Shown: positions 7,167-14,523 of the stretch, piece by piece
Position numbering within the stretch: the first letter of the stretch is position 1
Layout: every line of letters starts with the position of its first letter
DNA from: Oligoflexaceae bacterium
GTDB taxonomy: Bacteria; Bdellovibrionota_B; Oligoflexia; Oligoflexales; Oligoflexaceae
Reading direction: 5' to 3'
Assembly (NCBI GenBank): GCA_947474445.1
Contig: CANJJY010000056.1
Location: forward strand, 1 to 14,867
Length of the DNA: 14,867 bases
Program-made: the position numbers and the translations under genes
Notes under the pieces: generated by a model
Seen by the model: the letters and a program-made list of their open reading frames with translations, nothing else
Database searches by the model: none
What the model was told of the DNA's origin: nothing

Positions 7167-8359
7167 TGCACCGCTCCCACCTGCCTGAGAGCTGCGAGCT
7201 CGGTCGCTCCCAATTGAAGCCAGGCGGACAGCACGCTGTCCGTATCGTGCCCGAGCAAAGGAGGAGCCGTGAATTCTTCGATGGGATATTCAGACAGCTT
7301 GATCGGATTGCCGACCTGTTTCACGACCTGACCGTTCGGATGGGCGACATCGACGACCATACGGCGATCGGCGACGTGCGGATCGTTCAAAGCGCTGGCA
7401 AAGGTGTTGACAGGAGCGCAGGGAATACCATTTTTCTGAAGCTTGTCGAGCCAGAACGCATTGTCTTCGGCGGCGATCAGCGCGGTGACATCGCTCATGA
7501 TCTGCGTGCGATTCTTCCAACGACCGGGTTGCACCTTGTTTTCTTCCGTCGCCAGATGATCGAGACCGGTGAGACCCACAAACTTTTCCCAAAGGCCGTC
7601 GGTGATGATGGCGAGAATGATGTGGCCGTCGCGCGTTTTAAAGCTGTCGTAGGGCACATGTACAAAATGAGAATTGCCGATCGCAGGTGGCTGCGTTCCC
7701 GATAGGAAATACATCGTCGCCATATAGTTGAGCATCGAGATCTGGGCGTCTTGCATTGAGATATCGACATGCTGCCCTTTGCCGCTGGCGACCCGAGCTT
7801 GCAAGGCGGAGAGGATACCAATCGCCCCCATGAGTCCCCCCCCAAGATCACCGATAGGAATGCCCGAGCGCAGGGGATGCTCTTCCGTGCCGGTGATACT
7901 CATGCCCCCGCCCGTGGCCTGCGCAACGAGATCAAAACTCACGGCATCCTTGTTCCGCCCCGTCTCGCCAAAACCGGTGATGCTGCAGGTCACAATGCGC
8001 GGATTGATTTCCATCAGACGGCCGTGGCCGATACCGAGCTTTTCGGCAACGCCCGCGCGAAAGTTGTAGACGACGACATCGGCCTTTTCCACCAAACGAT
8101 AGAACAGCGAACGGCCGGCTTCGTGCTTGAGATCGATCGCCACGCTCTTTTTATTGCGACCGAGAGTCAGAAAATAAGCGCCCATACCATCGACGGAGTG
8201 AGCCGCATCTTTTTCGAGGAGTCGCCGGGTCCCTTCGCCTTGACCAGGCGGTTCGATCTTGATCGTTTCGGCGCCAAGATCAGCCAAGAGCTGGGTCGCA
8301 TAAGGGCCGCTGAGCATATGCGTCAGATCGAGAACTTTAATATGTTCGAGAGGTTTCAT
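7163..8359 (-). CDS. Family III (CaiB/BaiF-type) CoA-transferase
   Basis: Enzyme of 398 aa moving CoA between carboxylic acids. The N-terminus reads VLDLTHMLSGPYATQLLADLGA with the ADLGA-x-x-IKIE motif near 26-36, typical of CaiB/formyl-CoA transferases. Asp171 in GIPIGDLGGG matches the Asp that forms the acyl-aspartyl intermediate (Asp169 in formyl-CoA transferase). SGKGQHVDISMQD at 192-204 is also characteristic, and the length is normal for the family. Known relatives use succinyl-CoA with malate, citramalate, glutarate or HMG as acceptor. Coupled by ATGA to both neighbours and placed directly before an HMG-CoA-lyase-family gene, it probably activates a dicarboxylic hydroxy acid for cleavage. 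The acceptor acid is unknown. Confidence 0.95.
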   Translation of the reverse strand: MKPLEHIKVLDLTHMLSGPYATQLLADLGAETIKIEPPGQGEGTRRLLEKDAAHSVDGMGAYFLTLGRNKKSVAIDLKHEAGRSLFYRLVEKADVVVYNFRAGVAEKLGIGHGRLMEINPRIVTCSITGFGETGRNKDAVSFDLVAQATGGGMSITGTEEHPLRSGIPIGDLGGGLMGAIGILSALQARVASGKGQHVDISMQDAQISMLNYMATMYFLSGTQPPAIGNSHFVHVPYDSFKTRDGHIILAIITDGLWEKFVGLTGLDHLATEENKVQPGRWKNRTQIMSDVTALIAAEDNAFWLDKLQKNGIPCAPVNTFASALNDPHVADRRMVVDVAHPNGQVVKQVGNPIKLSEYPIEEFTAPPLLGHDTDSVLSAWLQLGATELAALRQVGAVQ

Positions 8360-9003
8360 CGCTGCGGACTCCCGTCAGTGAGCAAACTGAGGCGCTCGAG
8401 AACTTCACCGAGGCTCATCACATCACCGTACTTTGCATTGATATCAAAAAGATTCGCTTCGTGCGGCGCCTGGTGGCGGTCGCCGACGCATTCGCGCGGC
8501 ACGATGACTCGCAATCCATTCTGCATGCCATCGACCGCGGTGGCTCGCACGCAACCGCTGGTTGAGCATCCTGCGAGGACGATCGTGTCGACGCCGAGAC
8601 TGGTAAGCGTCGGCATCAGACTCGTTCCAAAAAAAGCGCTGGCATACTGCTTTTTAACGAGGATATCGCCAGGAGCCACCTCGAGTTCGGAGACGATATC
8701 AGCGAGCGGATCGCCCTCGACCATATGCCGCAGGACTGGTATTTTTTGGACGAAAAGCCCACCATCCTTCAGATTTTCACTATAGACGACGCGGGTAAAA
8801 ATCACCGGGCACCCAGCGCGCCGCATCGCGGCAAGAAGCGGCTGCGTATGCTGAACGGCGACCGCGACGTCGGGCGCATAAAGCGGACTGCCGGGCGTCG
8901 TGTAGGCCTTGACAAAATCAATCACGACGAGGGCTGGCTTCAGGCCAAAGCCCAGTCGATGATCGAACACGTCTCGATAGTTATCTGAAGCGGTGGTCGT
9001 CAT
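8356..9003 (-). CDS. Isochorismatase-fold cysteine amidohydrolase (NicF/carbamoylsarcosine-type)
   Basis: Cysteine hydrolase of 215 aa with a complete triad: Asp29 in VVIDFVKAY, Lys118 in KQYASAFFGT, and Cys151 in GCSTSGCVRAT. The K-x-x-x-SAFFGT and STSGCVRAT blocks match the N-carbamoylsarcosine amidohydrolase and maleamate amidohydrolase (NicF) branch rather than isochorismatase proper, so hydrolysis of an amide to a carboxylate and ammonia is the best guess. The start is ATG 9003 with GGGAG 9 nt upstream; it begins 2 nt after the stop of the racemase-fold gene. A TTG at 9033 could add ten residues but lies inside the upstream gene. Having it beside a maleate-isomerase relative echoes NicF/NicE in nicotinate catabolism, but the ring dioxygenase NicX and deformylase NicD are absent here. 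Confidence 0.92.
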   Translation of the reverse strand: MTTTASDNYRDVFDHRLGFGLKPALVVIDFVKAYTTPGSPLYAPDVAVAVQHTQPLLAAMRRAGCPVIFTRVVYSENLKDGGLFVQKIPVLRHMVEGDPLADIVSELEVAPGDILVKKQYASAFFGTSLMPTLTSLGVDTIVLAGCSTSGCVRATAVDGMQNGLRVIVPRECVGDRHQAPHEANLFDINAKYGDVMSLGEVLERLSLLTDGSPQR

Positions 9004-9005
9004 GT

Positions 9006-9749
9006 TTAAAACTCCCGCAAGAGGCGGCCGCAACCATACACCTTGTCGTTGATGTCGTTCTCACGCAAGGCATACCACCAGGTCGCCGCATTGATAGCGA
9101 TCACCGGTTTTTTAAGCCAGCGCTCGGCTTCATCGGCCAGACGCAGCATGCTGAGGTTAGTGCCAGCCTGGACGATGGCATCGACACCCGCTTCATTGAC
9201 TTCAATTAAGGCATCGCGCAACTCATCTTCCGTGACGTGCGCGATCGAGACGGCCGTTGGACATTTGAGGCCTTTGATGTATTTAACTTCGACGCCGATC
9301 TCGTTGAAAAAACGCACGACATTCTCATCACCGATCGACTGATAAGGAGTGATGACTCCAACTGTCTTGGCTTTGAAGAGATGCAGGGCCTTCTCACAAG
9401 CTTCGGCGCCTGACGCGACTTTGAGTCCCGAATGGTCCTCCAGTCTCTTCACGAACTGCCGGTTGCCTTCCATCCCACCCCAGAAGGTTTCGGCGCTCAT
9501 CCCCATCACGAGATACTCAACTTCAGCCGTCATCACCCGATCGATCGCATGAATGATTTCTTCGCGGATCTGGATCAGCAGGTTTTCCATCTTCGCATTG
9601 TTCGAGAGATCCTGATCACGGATATGGATACGGGAGAAGTGCGCGGTGACACCGGGCACAGTCATCCGGTAGAAGTCGGGCTCGACGATCGTGTTGGTAC
9701 TCGGGGCAAGAACGCCAAATTTCTTTCTCCAGCCAAGTGCATCAGTCAT
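9006..9749 (-). CDS. Asp/Glu racemase superfamily enzyme, maleate isomerase/arylmalonate decarboxylase-like, both catalytic Cys absent
   Basis: 247 aa with the APSTNT motif (residues 15-20) of maleate cis-trans isomerases and arylmalonate decarboxylases, a GVITPY block near 131-136, and a conserved end segment KPVIAINAATWW. Known members use one or two cysteines, one after each half-barrel strand. Here the first site reads VMGMSAE (81-87), with Gly83-Met84-Ser85, and the second reads VQAGTNLS (193-200), where the expected SCTN/SCGG cysteine is Gly196. The only cysteines (118, 163, 240) are elsewhere. So it either uses another mechanism, binds without catalysis, or belongs to an uncharacterised subfamily. 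Its ATG shares ATGA with the leuD-like stop, and the amidohydrolase follows after 2 nt. Isomerisation of a maleate-like acid or decarboxylation are guesses from context. Confidence 0.9.
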   Translation of the reverse strand: MTDALGWRKKFGVLAPSTNTIVEPDFYRMTVPGVTAHFSRIHIRDQDLSNNAKMENLLIQIREEIIHAIDRVMTAEVEYLVMGMSAETFWGGMEGNRQFVKRLEDHSGLKVASGAEACEKALHLFKAKTVGVITPYQSIGDENVVRFFNEIGVEVKYIKGLKCPTAVSIAHVTEDELRDALIEVNEAGVDAIVQAGTNLSMLRLADEAERWLKKPVIAINAATWWYALRENDINDKVYGCGRLLREF

Positions 9750-10396
9750 GTTACATTCCCTTTTCCACGAGAGTTAGGACCGCCCAGGGACGACCTGTGC
9801 GCGTTATCTGATATATTTCTAACCGGAGCTAGCTGAGCCGCGAACTGTCGCTCGAAAGCGGTGATCGCCGGTTCGTGCAGCTGCATAATATCGAGTTCAT
9901 CGAGTCCCTCGAGCAGGCTATAGCGGGCAAAGGGATCGAAAGCGAAAGCGTAGCGAAGTCCGCCACAGCTGAGGATTTGCTTTTGGAGGTCGACCGTAAT
10001 CAAAGCCTTGCGACTGAGGATCTCATCGTAGACTTCTCGCGGAAGAGCGAGGGGCACGATCCCATTCTTCAGGCAGTTGCTGGAAAAAATCTCGGCAAAG
10101 GAAATCCCGATCAAGACGCGAATACCAAAGTCATAAAGCGCCCAAGGTGCATGTTCGCGCGATGATCCGCAGCCGAAGTTGGCGCCGACGATCAAAATTT
10201 CTTCGCCCTTATAACGAGCCGGATGCAAAGGAAAAGTCAGACCTTCCGGGCCCTGCCACCGATCGTGAAAGAGGTAAGGACCGAGGCCTTCTGCACTGGC
10301 CGTGCGCAGATAGCGGGCAGGGACCATTTGATCGGTATCGACATCATCTTCGAGAAGGCGCAGGGCTCGGCTTTGGATGCAACTGAAAGCTTTCAT
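9746..10396 (-). CDS. leuD: LeuD-type hydro-lyase small (swivel) subunit
   Basis: Small subunit of the isopropylmalate isomerase class of aconitase-fold enzymes, 216 aa. DVDTDQMVPARYL (18-30) and NFGCGSSREHAPWAL (73-87) are the family's diagnostic blocks; the Ser-Ser-Arg loop closes over the Fe-S cluster site of the large subunit. The start ATG at 10396 shares ATGA with the LeuC stop; a longer open frame to 10735 is only antiframe reading inside leuC. The C-terminal 25 or so residues are polar and extend past the usual end. The gene symbol describes the family only: no leuA or leuB is nearby, and the catabolic setting suggests hydration of a substituted maleate (citraconate or dimethylmaleate type) rather than leucine synthesis. 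Confidence 0.93.
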   Translation of the reverse strand: MKAFSCIQSRALRLLEDDVDTDQMVPARYLRTASAEGLGPYLFHDRWQGPEGLTFPLHPARYKGEEILIVGANFGCGSSREHAPWALYDFGIRVLIGISFAEIFSSNCLKNGIVPLALPREVYDEILSRKALITVDLQKQILSCGGLRYAFAFDPFARYSLLEGLDELDIMQLHEPAITAFERQFAAQLAPVRNISDNAHRSSLGGPNSRGKGNVT

Positions 10397-11748
10397 AAGT
10401 GCCCCTGAACGGCTATCGCCGCAGCACTCGCAGGACTCACGAGAATGGTTTGCGCGCCTGGTCCTTGACGACCTTCGAAGTTGCGGTTGCTGGTGCTGAC
10501 CGACAGCTTTCCCGGACCGACGATATCGCCATTCATCGCGTTGCACAGCGAGCAGCTGGGTTCTCCCCACAGAGCTCCCGCCGCTTTGAATATTTGATCG
10601 AGACCCTCTCGTTCGGCTTCGACCTTGACCAAACGCGTTGCAGGTACGACCAGACAACGCGTGTGAGCGGGAACCGAGCGCCCGCGCATGACGGCAGCGG
10701 CTTCGCGTAGATCGGAAATGCGGCCGTTCGTGCAACTCCCGATGAAGACCTGATCGACCAAGCGCCCTTGGACGGTGTCTTCATCTTTCCAACCCATATA
10801 GCGGAGGGCCGATTGTTCAGCTTCTGTCGTCGCGGAGGGCAAAGATTCGCCCCAAGGAATCGACATAGCCGGATTGGTGCCCCAGCTCATCATGGGTCTG
10901 ATTGAGCTCGCATCGATCTCTACGCTGCGATCCCAAACAGCATCAAGATCGCTGATGAGCCCAGCCTGCATCAACTCGTCGAGGGGAGCCTGCCAAGGTC
11001 TCCCCGCGAGGTAAGCCCACGTCGTTGCATCCGGAGCGATTAAACCAAAGCGGCTTCCCGCTTCGATCGTCATATTGCACAGAGTCAACCTCTGTTCCAT
11101 CGATAGAGCTTCGATGACGGGACCTTGGTATTCGATCGCATAGCCTTTGCCACCAGAAGCCCCGAGCTCCTTGACGATGGCCAAGGCTAAATCTTTTGCC
11201 GATACGTCCGGGGCTAAAGAGCCTTTGACAAGCACCCGCAGATTTTTTGGTTTTCTTTGCAGGATGCTCTGCATGGCCAACACATGGGCGACTTCACTCG
11301 AGCCTATGCCGAAGGCGATGGCCCCAAACGCGCCGTGGGTTGCCGTATGGCTATCCCCACAGACGATGACCTGTCCGGGTCGCGATAGACCCAGCTCAGG
11401 AGCCACGGCATGGACGATACCCTGATGGGGATGATCGAGACCGAGACAGGTGATCGCATATTTTTTGCAATAGGCTTCGAGCGCTGCTATCTGATTTTGC
11501 GTTTCGGCGTCTTTGAAGTGAAAACTACCGTCCGCATTCTTTTCTGTCGGCGCGCAGTGATCGACCATGGCCCAGGTCAGATCCGGTCGCCGCACGCCTA
11601 GCCCTCGCTTTTCGAGAAAAGAAAAAGCCTGGGGCGAAGTGATCTCATGCAAGAGATGCAGACCGACATAAAGAATGGCCGGTTGCTCGCTGGTCTCTGC
11701 GCGGACCTCGTTGCGTTGCCAAATTTTATCGAACAGTGTTTGCGCCAA
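10393..11748 (-). CDS. leuC: LeuC-type hydro-lyase large subunit (4Fe-4S)
   Basis: Large subunit of a LeuCD-type dehydratase, 451 aa, slightly shorter than E. coli LeuC (466). It opens with MAQTLFDKIW as family members do. CGDSHTATHGAFG (130-142) is intact, and the 4Fe-4S ligands are Cys339 in GSCTNGR, Cys399 and Cys402 in PSCSLC. STSNRNFEGRQG (418-429) is conserved. The residue after SCTN is Gly rather than the Ser of E. coli, and the ligand loop reads EPSCSLCNAMNGD instead of LPGCSMCLAMNND, so substrate choice may differ. The start is TTG at 11748, supported by GAGGGG 6 nt upstream and by the conserved N-terminus. It comes after a 129-bp gap, so it may begin its own transcription unit. Isomerisation of isopropylmalate is the textbook role; citramalate/citraconate chemistry is equally open. 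Confidence 0.94.
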   Translation of the reverse strand: MAQTLFDKIWQRNEVRAETSEQPAILYVGLHLLHEITSPQAFSFLEKRGLGVRRPDLTWAMVDHCAPTEKNADGSFHFKDAETQNQIAALEAYCKKYAITCLGLDHPHQGIVHAVAPELGLSRPGQVIVCGDSHTATHGAFGAIAFGIGSSEVAHVLAMQSILQRKPKNLRVLVKGSLAPDVSAKDLALAIVKELGASGGKGYAIEYQGPVIEALSMEQRLTLCNMTIEAGSRFGLIAPDATTWAYLAGRPWQAPLDELMQAGLISDLDAVWDRSVEIDASSIRPMMSWGTNPAMSIPWGESLPSATTEAEQSALRYMGWKDEDTVQGRLVDQVFIGSCTNGRISDLREAAAVMRGRSVPAHTRCLVVPATRLVKVEAEREGLDQIFKAAGALWGEPSCSLCNAMNGDIVGPGKLSVSTSNRNFEGRQGPGAQTILVSPASAAAIAVQGHL

Positions 11749-11754
11749 GGTTAG

Positions 11755-11760
11755 CCCCTC
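11755..11760 (-). promoter_or_regulatory. Ribosome binding site supporting the TTG start of leuC
   Basis: GAGGGG (minus strand) lies 6 nt before TTG 11748. Together with the conserved MAQTLFDKIW N-terminus it supports translation from TTG, a weak start that would lower LeuC output. Confidence 0.6.
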
Positions 11761-11769
11761 TCGATGCCT

Positions 11770-11789
11770 TACTTCGTATCCTACTTCGT
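11770..11789. repeat. Two direct copies of TACTTCGT, 12 bp apart
   Basis: The octamer TACTTCGT occurs at 11770-11777 and 11782-11789, just over one helical turn apart, in the gap upstream of leuC. This spacing suits a pair of regulator half-sites on one face of DNA, but with only two copies chance is possible. Confidence 0.35.
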
Positions 11790-11860
11790 TAAGCCGATGA
11801 TCACTTTGCTTCTTGTCCCCCCGGGCTGAACCAAGCAGGACCTGTCGTGCCGATTGCCCG

Positions 11861-11872
11861 TCTCACGTGAGA
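11861..11872. promoter_or_regulatory. Perfect 12-bp palindrome TCTCACGTGAGA in the gap upstream of leuC
   Basis: A perfect inverted repeat with no spacer, 5 nt after the stop of the first aldehyde dehydrogenase and 112 bp upstream of the leuC start. With no loop it is a poor RNA hairpin, so a dimeric regulator operator is more likely than a terminator. No convincing -10/-35 pair was found nearby. The rest of the 129-bp gap (11749-11877) holds no gene. Confidence 0.45.
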
Positions 11873-11877
11873 AGCGC

Positions 11878-13305
11878 TCAAAGTCGAGCGTCCTCTTGCA
11901 TACTGATCCACTTATACTGCGTGAAATGCTCGATCGAGTAGCGCCCGCCGCTCTTGCCGATTCCTGACAGCCCGAATCCACCGACAGGCGTCATCGTTCC
12001 GCTTTGGAAAGGATGCGAACCGATATGAACACCGCCGGTTTTTAGCGCACGGGCCAAGGGCAAGGCGCGCGCGTAGCGCGAGGTCAATATTCCCGAACTG
12101 AGGCCATAATCGCTGTCATTGGCGAGAAACAGAGCTTCCTCATCAGAACTGAAGGACGAAAGACTGATGAGGGGACCAAAGGTCTCATGCCGCCAAAGGG
12201 CAGAGGATCGAGCCACCTGTTCCATCACGGTCGGAGCATAGCGCCAGCCGTCGAGAACATGACCACCGCTCGCTATCGAAGCGCCCTTCGCCCGCGCATC
12301 TTTTACCGCGTGTTCAATCTTTTCCAGTCCCGCCGCGTTGATCAGTGGACCATAATAGGTCTGTTCGTCGTCCAAACTGCCAAAATGCAGAGCATCGATG
12401 GCCGCCAGCAGGCGTTCGCGAAACGCTGCGTAAATCGTGTCTTGAACCAAGACGCGCGAGCTGGCCATACAGATCTGCCCGGCATGCGAGAAGCTCCCTT
12501 CGATCGTCAGCTGTACGGCTCGATCGAGATCGAAATCATCCATCACGAGCAAGGGATTATTGCCGCCCAATTCAAGGTGCAGGGCTTTGAGGCGACCGCC
12601 GACGATCTTGCCAAGTTCTTGTCCAACCGGCGTCGATCCGGTAAAGGTCAAGCCATCTAAGTCAGGATGCGCGGCAACTGCGGCACCGACATCACCCGCG
12701 CCTTGCAGAACGTTGAGCGCTCCCGCTGGCAGCCCCGCTTCGGCCCAGATCTTGGCCAGTTCCCAGGCGATCTCGGGGGTATATTCGGAGGGCTTCACGA
12801 CTAAGGTGTTGCCGGCGATCAGAGGAAACACAATCATCTTAGTCAGCAAGGCCATAGGCGCATTGAAGGGACTGATGACGGCAACCACACCCAGCGCTTC
12901 GCGCACCACGAGAGAGAAGCGATCGGGTCTGTCGTCAGGAATCGTGTCCCCATAGAGGCGGCGCGCTTCACCCGCGGCGGCGCGCGTCAACTGCGCTGCA
13001 TAGCGGACTTCATGCCGGCTTTTCTTGAGCGTCGAACCGCTTTCCCGCATGATGATGGCGGACAGGCGTTCGCTATCGGCTTCAAGTCGAGCCGCGGCGC
13101 GAAAAAATATTTTTTCTTTTTCATCTGCTGCGAGAGCTTGCCACGGCGCCAAGGTCGATCGCGCGATGCTATAGGCCTGATCTACGTCGCTCTTGTCACT
13201 GCAAATCAATGCGGCGAAGGGCTGGCGTTGCATCGGATCGATGACGAGTCGATGCGCTCGATCGCGAGGCGCGAAAGAATCACCGCCGAGCCACATCTCT
13301 ATCAT
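11878..13305 (-). CDS. NAD(P)-dependent aldehyde dehydrogenase (aromatic/vanillin-type)
   Basis: Full-length aldehyde dehydrogenase, 475 aa. Visible residues are Asn148 in SPFNAP (oxyanion hole), Lys171 and Glu174 in KPSE (cofactor binding), FTGST at 221-225, base Glu245 in LELGGNNP, nucleophile Cys279 in GQICMASSR, and Glu374 in ETFGP. The FNAP and GQICMASSR forms and the length resemble benzaldehyde, vanillin and salicylaldehyde dehydrogenases, so an aromatic or ring-derived aldehyde is plausible. The ATG at 13305 has AAGGAGA 7 nt upstream. It follows the FAD hydroxylase by 29 nt and so is probably co-transcribed with it, and precedes the 129-bp gap before leuC. All catalytic residues are intact, so it should be active. 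Confidence 0.95.
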   Translation of the reverse strand: MIEMWLGGDSFAPRDRAHRLVIDPMQRQPFAALICSDKSDVDQAYSIARSTLAPWQALAADEKEKIFFRAAARLEADSERLSAIIMRESGSTLKKSRHEVRYAAQLTRAAAGEARRLYGDTIPDDRPDRFSLVVREALGVVAVISPFNAPMALLTKMIVFPLIAGNTLVVKPSEYTPEIAWELAKIWAEAGLPAGALNVLQGAGDVGAAVAAHPDLDGLTFTGSTPVGQELGKIVGGRLKALHLELGGNNPLLVMDDFDLDRAVQLTIEGSFSHAGQICMASSRVLVQDTIYAAFRERLLAAIDALHFGSLDDEQTYYGPLINAAGLEKIEHAVKDARAKGASIASGGHVLDGWRYAPTVMEQVARSSALWRHETFGPLISLSSFSSDEEALFLANDSDYGLSSGILTSRYARALPLARALKTGGVHIGSHPFQSGTMTPVGGFGLSGIGKSGGRYSIEHFTQYKWISMQEDARL

Positions 13306-13334
13306 GCAAAGGTCTCCTTGCCGCGCTGCGGCTC

Positions 13335-14510
13335 TCAGATTCTGTGATCGAGCATGGCAGCTCGCAGGAGAAACTCCCGTGAACGACCGCGGTCTTGACT
13401 CATGCTCGCGTAGGAAGCATTCCTCACCCGACGCGCTTCGCGATCGACGGTGCTCATATCCTGATAGCGCTGCTTGGTATATTGACGAATCTTGTCCAGA
13501 GCATAGCTTTTACGCAAGGAAACATAGTCATCCAGAGGCGCATCGTCCTCAGTCGCCAGATGCTCGACAATCTTTTCACAGAGGCAAGCCGCATCGAGGA
13601 TGCCTGAATTCATCCCCATTCCCGACGCGGGATTGTTGATGTGGGCCGCGTCACCGAGCAGAAGCGTGCGTCCGACACGAAACGTATCGGCGACGCGCTG
13701 ATGGACCCGATAGATGGAGCGATGCAGAATGGGAAACTCCCGCTGCTCGCCGAGAAACTTCCAGACGCGCGCCTGAATGCGGGCCGTCGATAGCTCCTGG
13801 GTTGAGTCCTGTTCGTCGGTGACTTGAAAAACGATGCGCAGGAGCCCGTTGAGCTGCAGCGTGATGACCCATTCTTCTGGATCAAAAATGTAACTGACCG
13901 GTCCAATGCCCGGATAATAAGGGGTCAGATCGATATCGGTCCCGACCAAAAGAAAGCGATCCTCATAGGTCATGCCTTCAAATCCCAGACCATGCCAGCG
14001 CCTGACGCCGCTATTCGCTCCATCTGCTCCGCAGAGCAAAAGGCCGCGGTAGGTCTCGATGCCCTGCGCGGTCTGAAAATTAGCGACGATGCCCCTGTCG
14101 TCTTCATGACTCGAGACGAACTCATGTTCGAAGAGGACCCGCACCAGGGGATGATCGGCTAGCTTGCGCAGAAGAGTTGAAGCATAGACGTGCTGAGGAC
14201 ACTGCAGGCGAAAGGGGTACTTCGTATCTTCGGCAATGATCCCGTAATCGAAGTCGCCAACGATCTTCCGTTCTTGACGATCCCAGAACTGTAAGCGATC
14301 GACGCGATACCCTTCTTTCAGAACATCGTCGATCACACCCCATTCATCCATCTTTTCCATCGTCGCCGCATGGAAGGTGCTCGCTCTGATCTCTGGCGCG
14401 ATCCCTTTGCCTTGCTCGAAGACGGTCACGGGGATCCCACGCTGTACGAGAGCAGTCGCCAAGGAAAGTCCAACAGGTCCAGCGCCGATGATTAGAATGC
14501 TGTCGTGCAT
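13335..14510 (-). CDS. Group A FAD-dependent aromatic hydroxylase
   Basis: Single-component NAD(P)H-dependent flavin monooxygenase, 391 aa, the size of p-hydroxybenzoate hydroxylase and 6-hydroxynicotinate 3-monooxygenase. The Rossmann GxGxxG is at 9-14 (GAGPVG) with Glu32 in VFEQG binding ADP-ribose. The DG motif is CGADGANSGVRR (160-171, Asp163), and the second FAD motif is LLLGDAAH (284-290) followed by NPASGMGMNSGILDA. The family inserts one oxygen atom ortho or para on activated phenols or hydroxypyridines. The start ATG at 14510 has GAGAGG 8 nt upstream; that site overlaps the upstream stop, so the two genes are co-transcribed. The substrate is unknown; presence beside NicF-like and maleate-isomerase-like genes makes a hydroxypyridine or a phenol equally possible. 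Confidence 0.94.
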   Translation of the reverse strand: MHDSILIIGAGPVGLSLATALVQRGIPVTVFEQGKGIAPEIRASTFHAATMEKMDEWGVIDDVLKEGYRVDRLQFWDRQERKIVGDFDYGIIAEDTKYPFRLQCPQHVYASTLLRKLADHPLVRVLFEHEFVSSHEDDRGIVANFQTAQGIETYRGLLLCGADGANSGVRRWHGLGFEGMTYEDRFLLVGTDIDLTPYYPGIGPVSYIFDPEEWVITLQLNGLLRIVFQVTDEQDSTQELSTARIQARVWKFLGEQREFPILHRSIYRVHQRVADTFRVGRTLLLGDAAHINNPASGMGMNSGILDAACLCEKIVEHLATEDDAPLDDYVSLRKSYALDKIRQYTKQRYQDMSTVDREARRVRNASYASMSQDRGRSREFLLRAAMLDHRI

Positions 14511-14523
14511 AGCAGAGCCTCTC

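Noticed and set aside
7769..8785. Long plus-strand open frame of 338 codons
   Set aside because: It is antisense across the CoA-transferase and amidohydrolase genes, both with full family motifs. Its translation shows no family pattern and comes from GC-rich codon structure.
9746..10735. 329-residue version of the LeuD-type protein
   Set aside because: The extra 113 residues are an out-of-frame reading of leuC, Arg/Ser-rich and unlike the family; the ATGA junction at 10396 fixes the start.
8356..14510. Standard nicotinate (Nic) maleamate pathway
   Set aside because: NicC-, NicF- and NicE-like folds are present, but 2,5-dihydroxypyridine dioxygenase and N-formylmaleamate deformylase are missing and the NicE-like protein lacks the catalytic cysteines.
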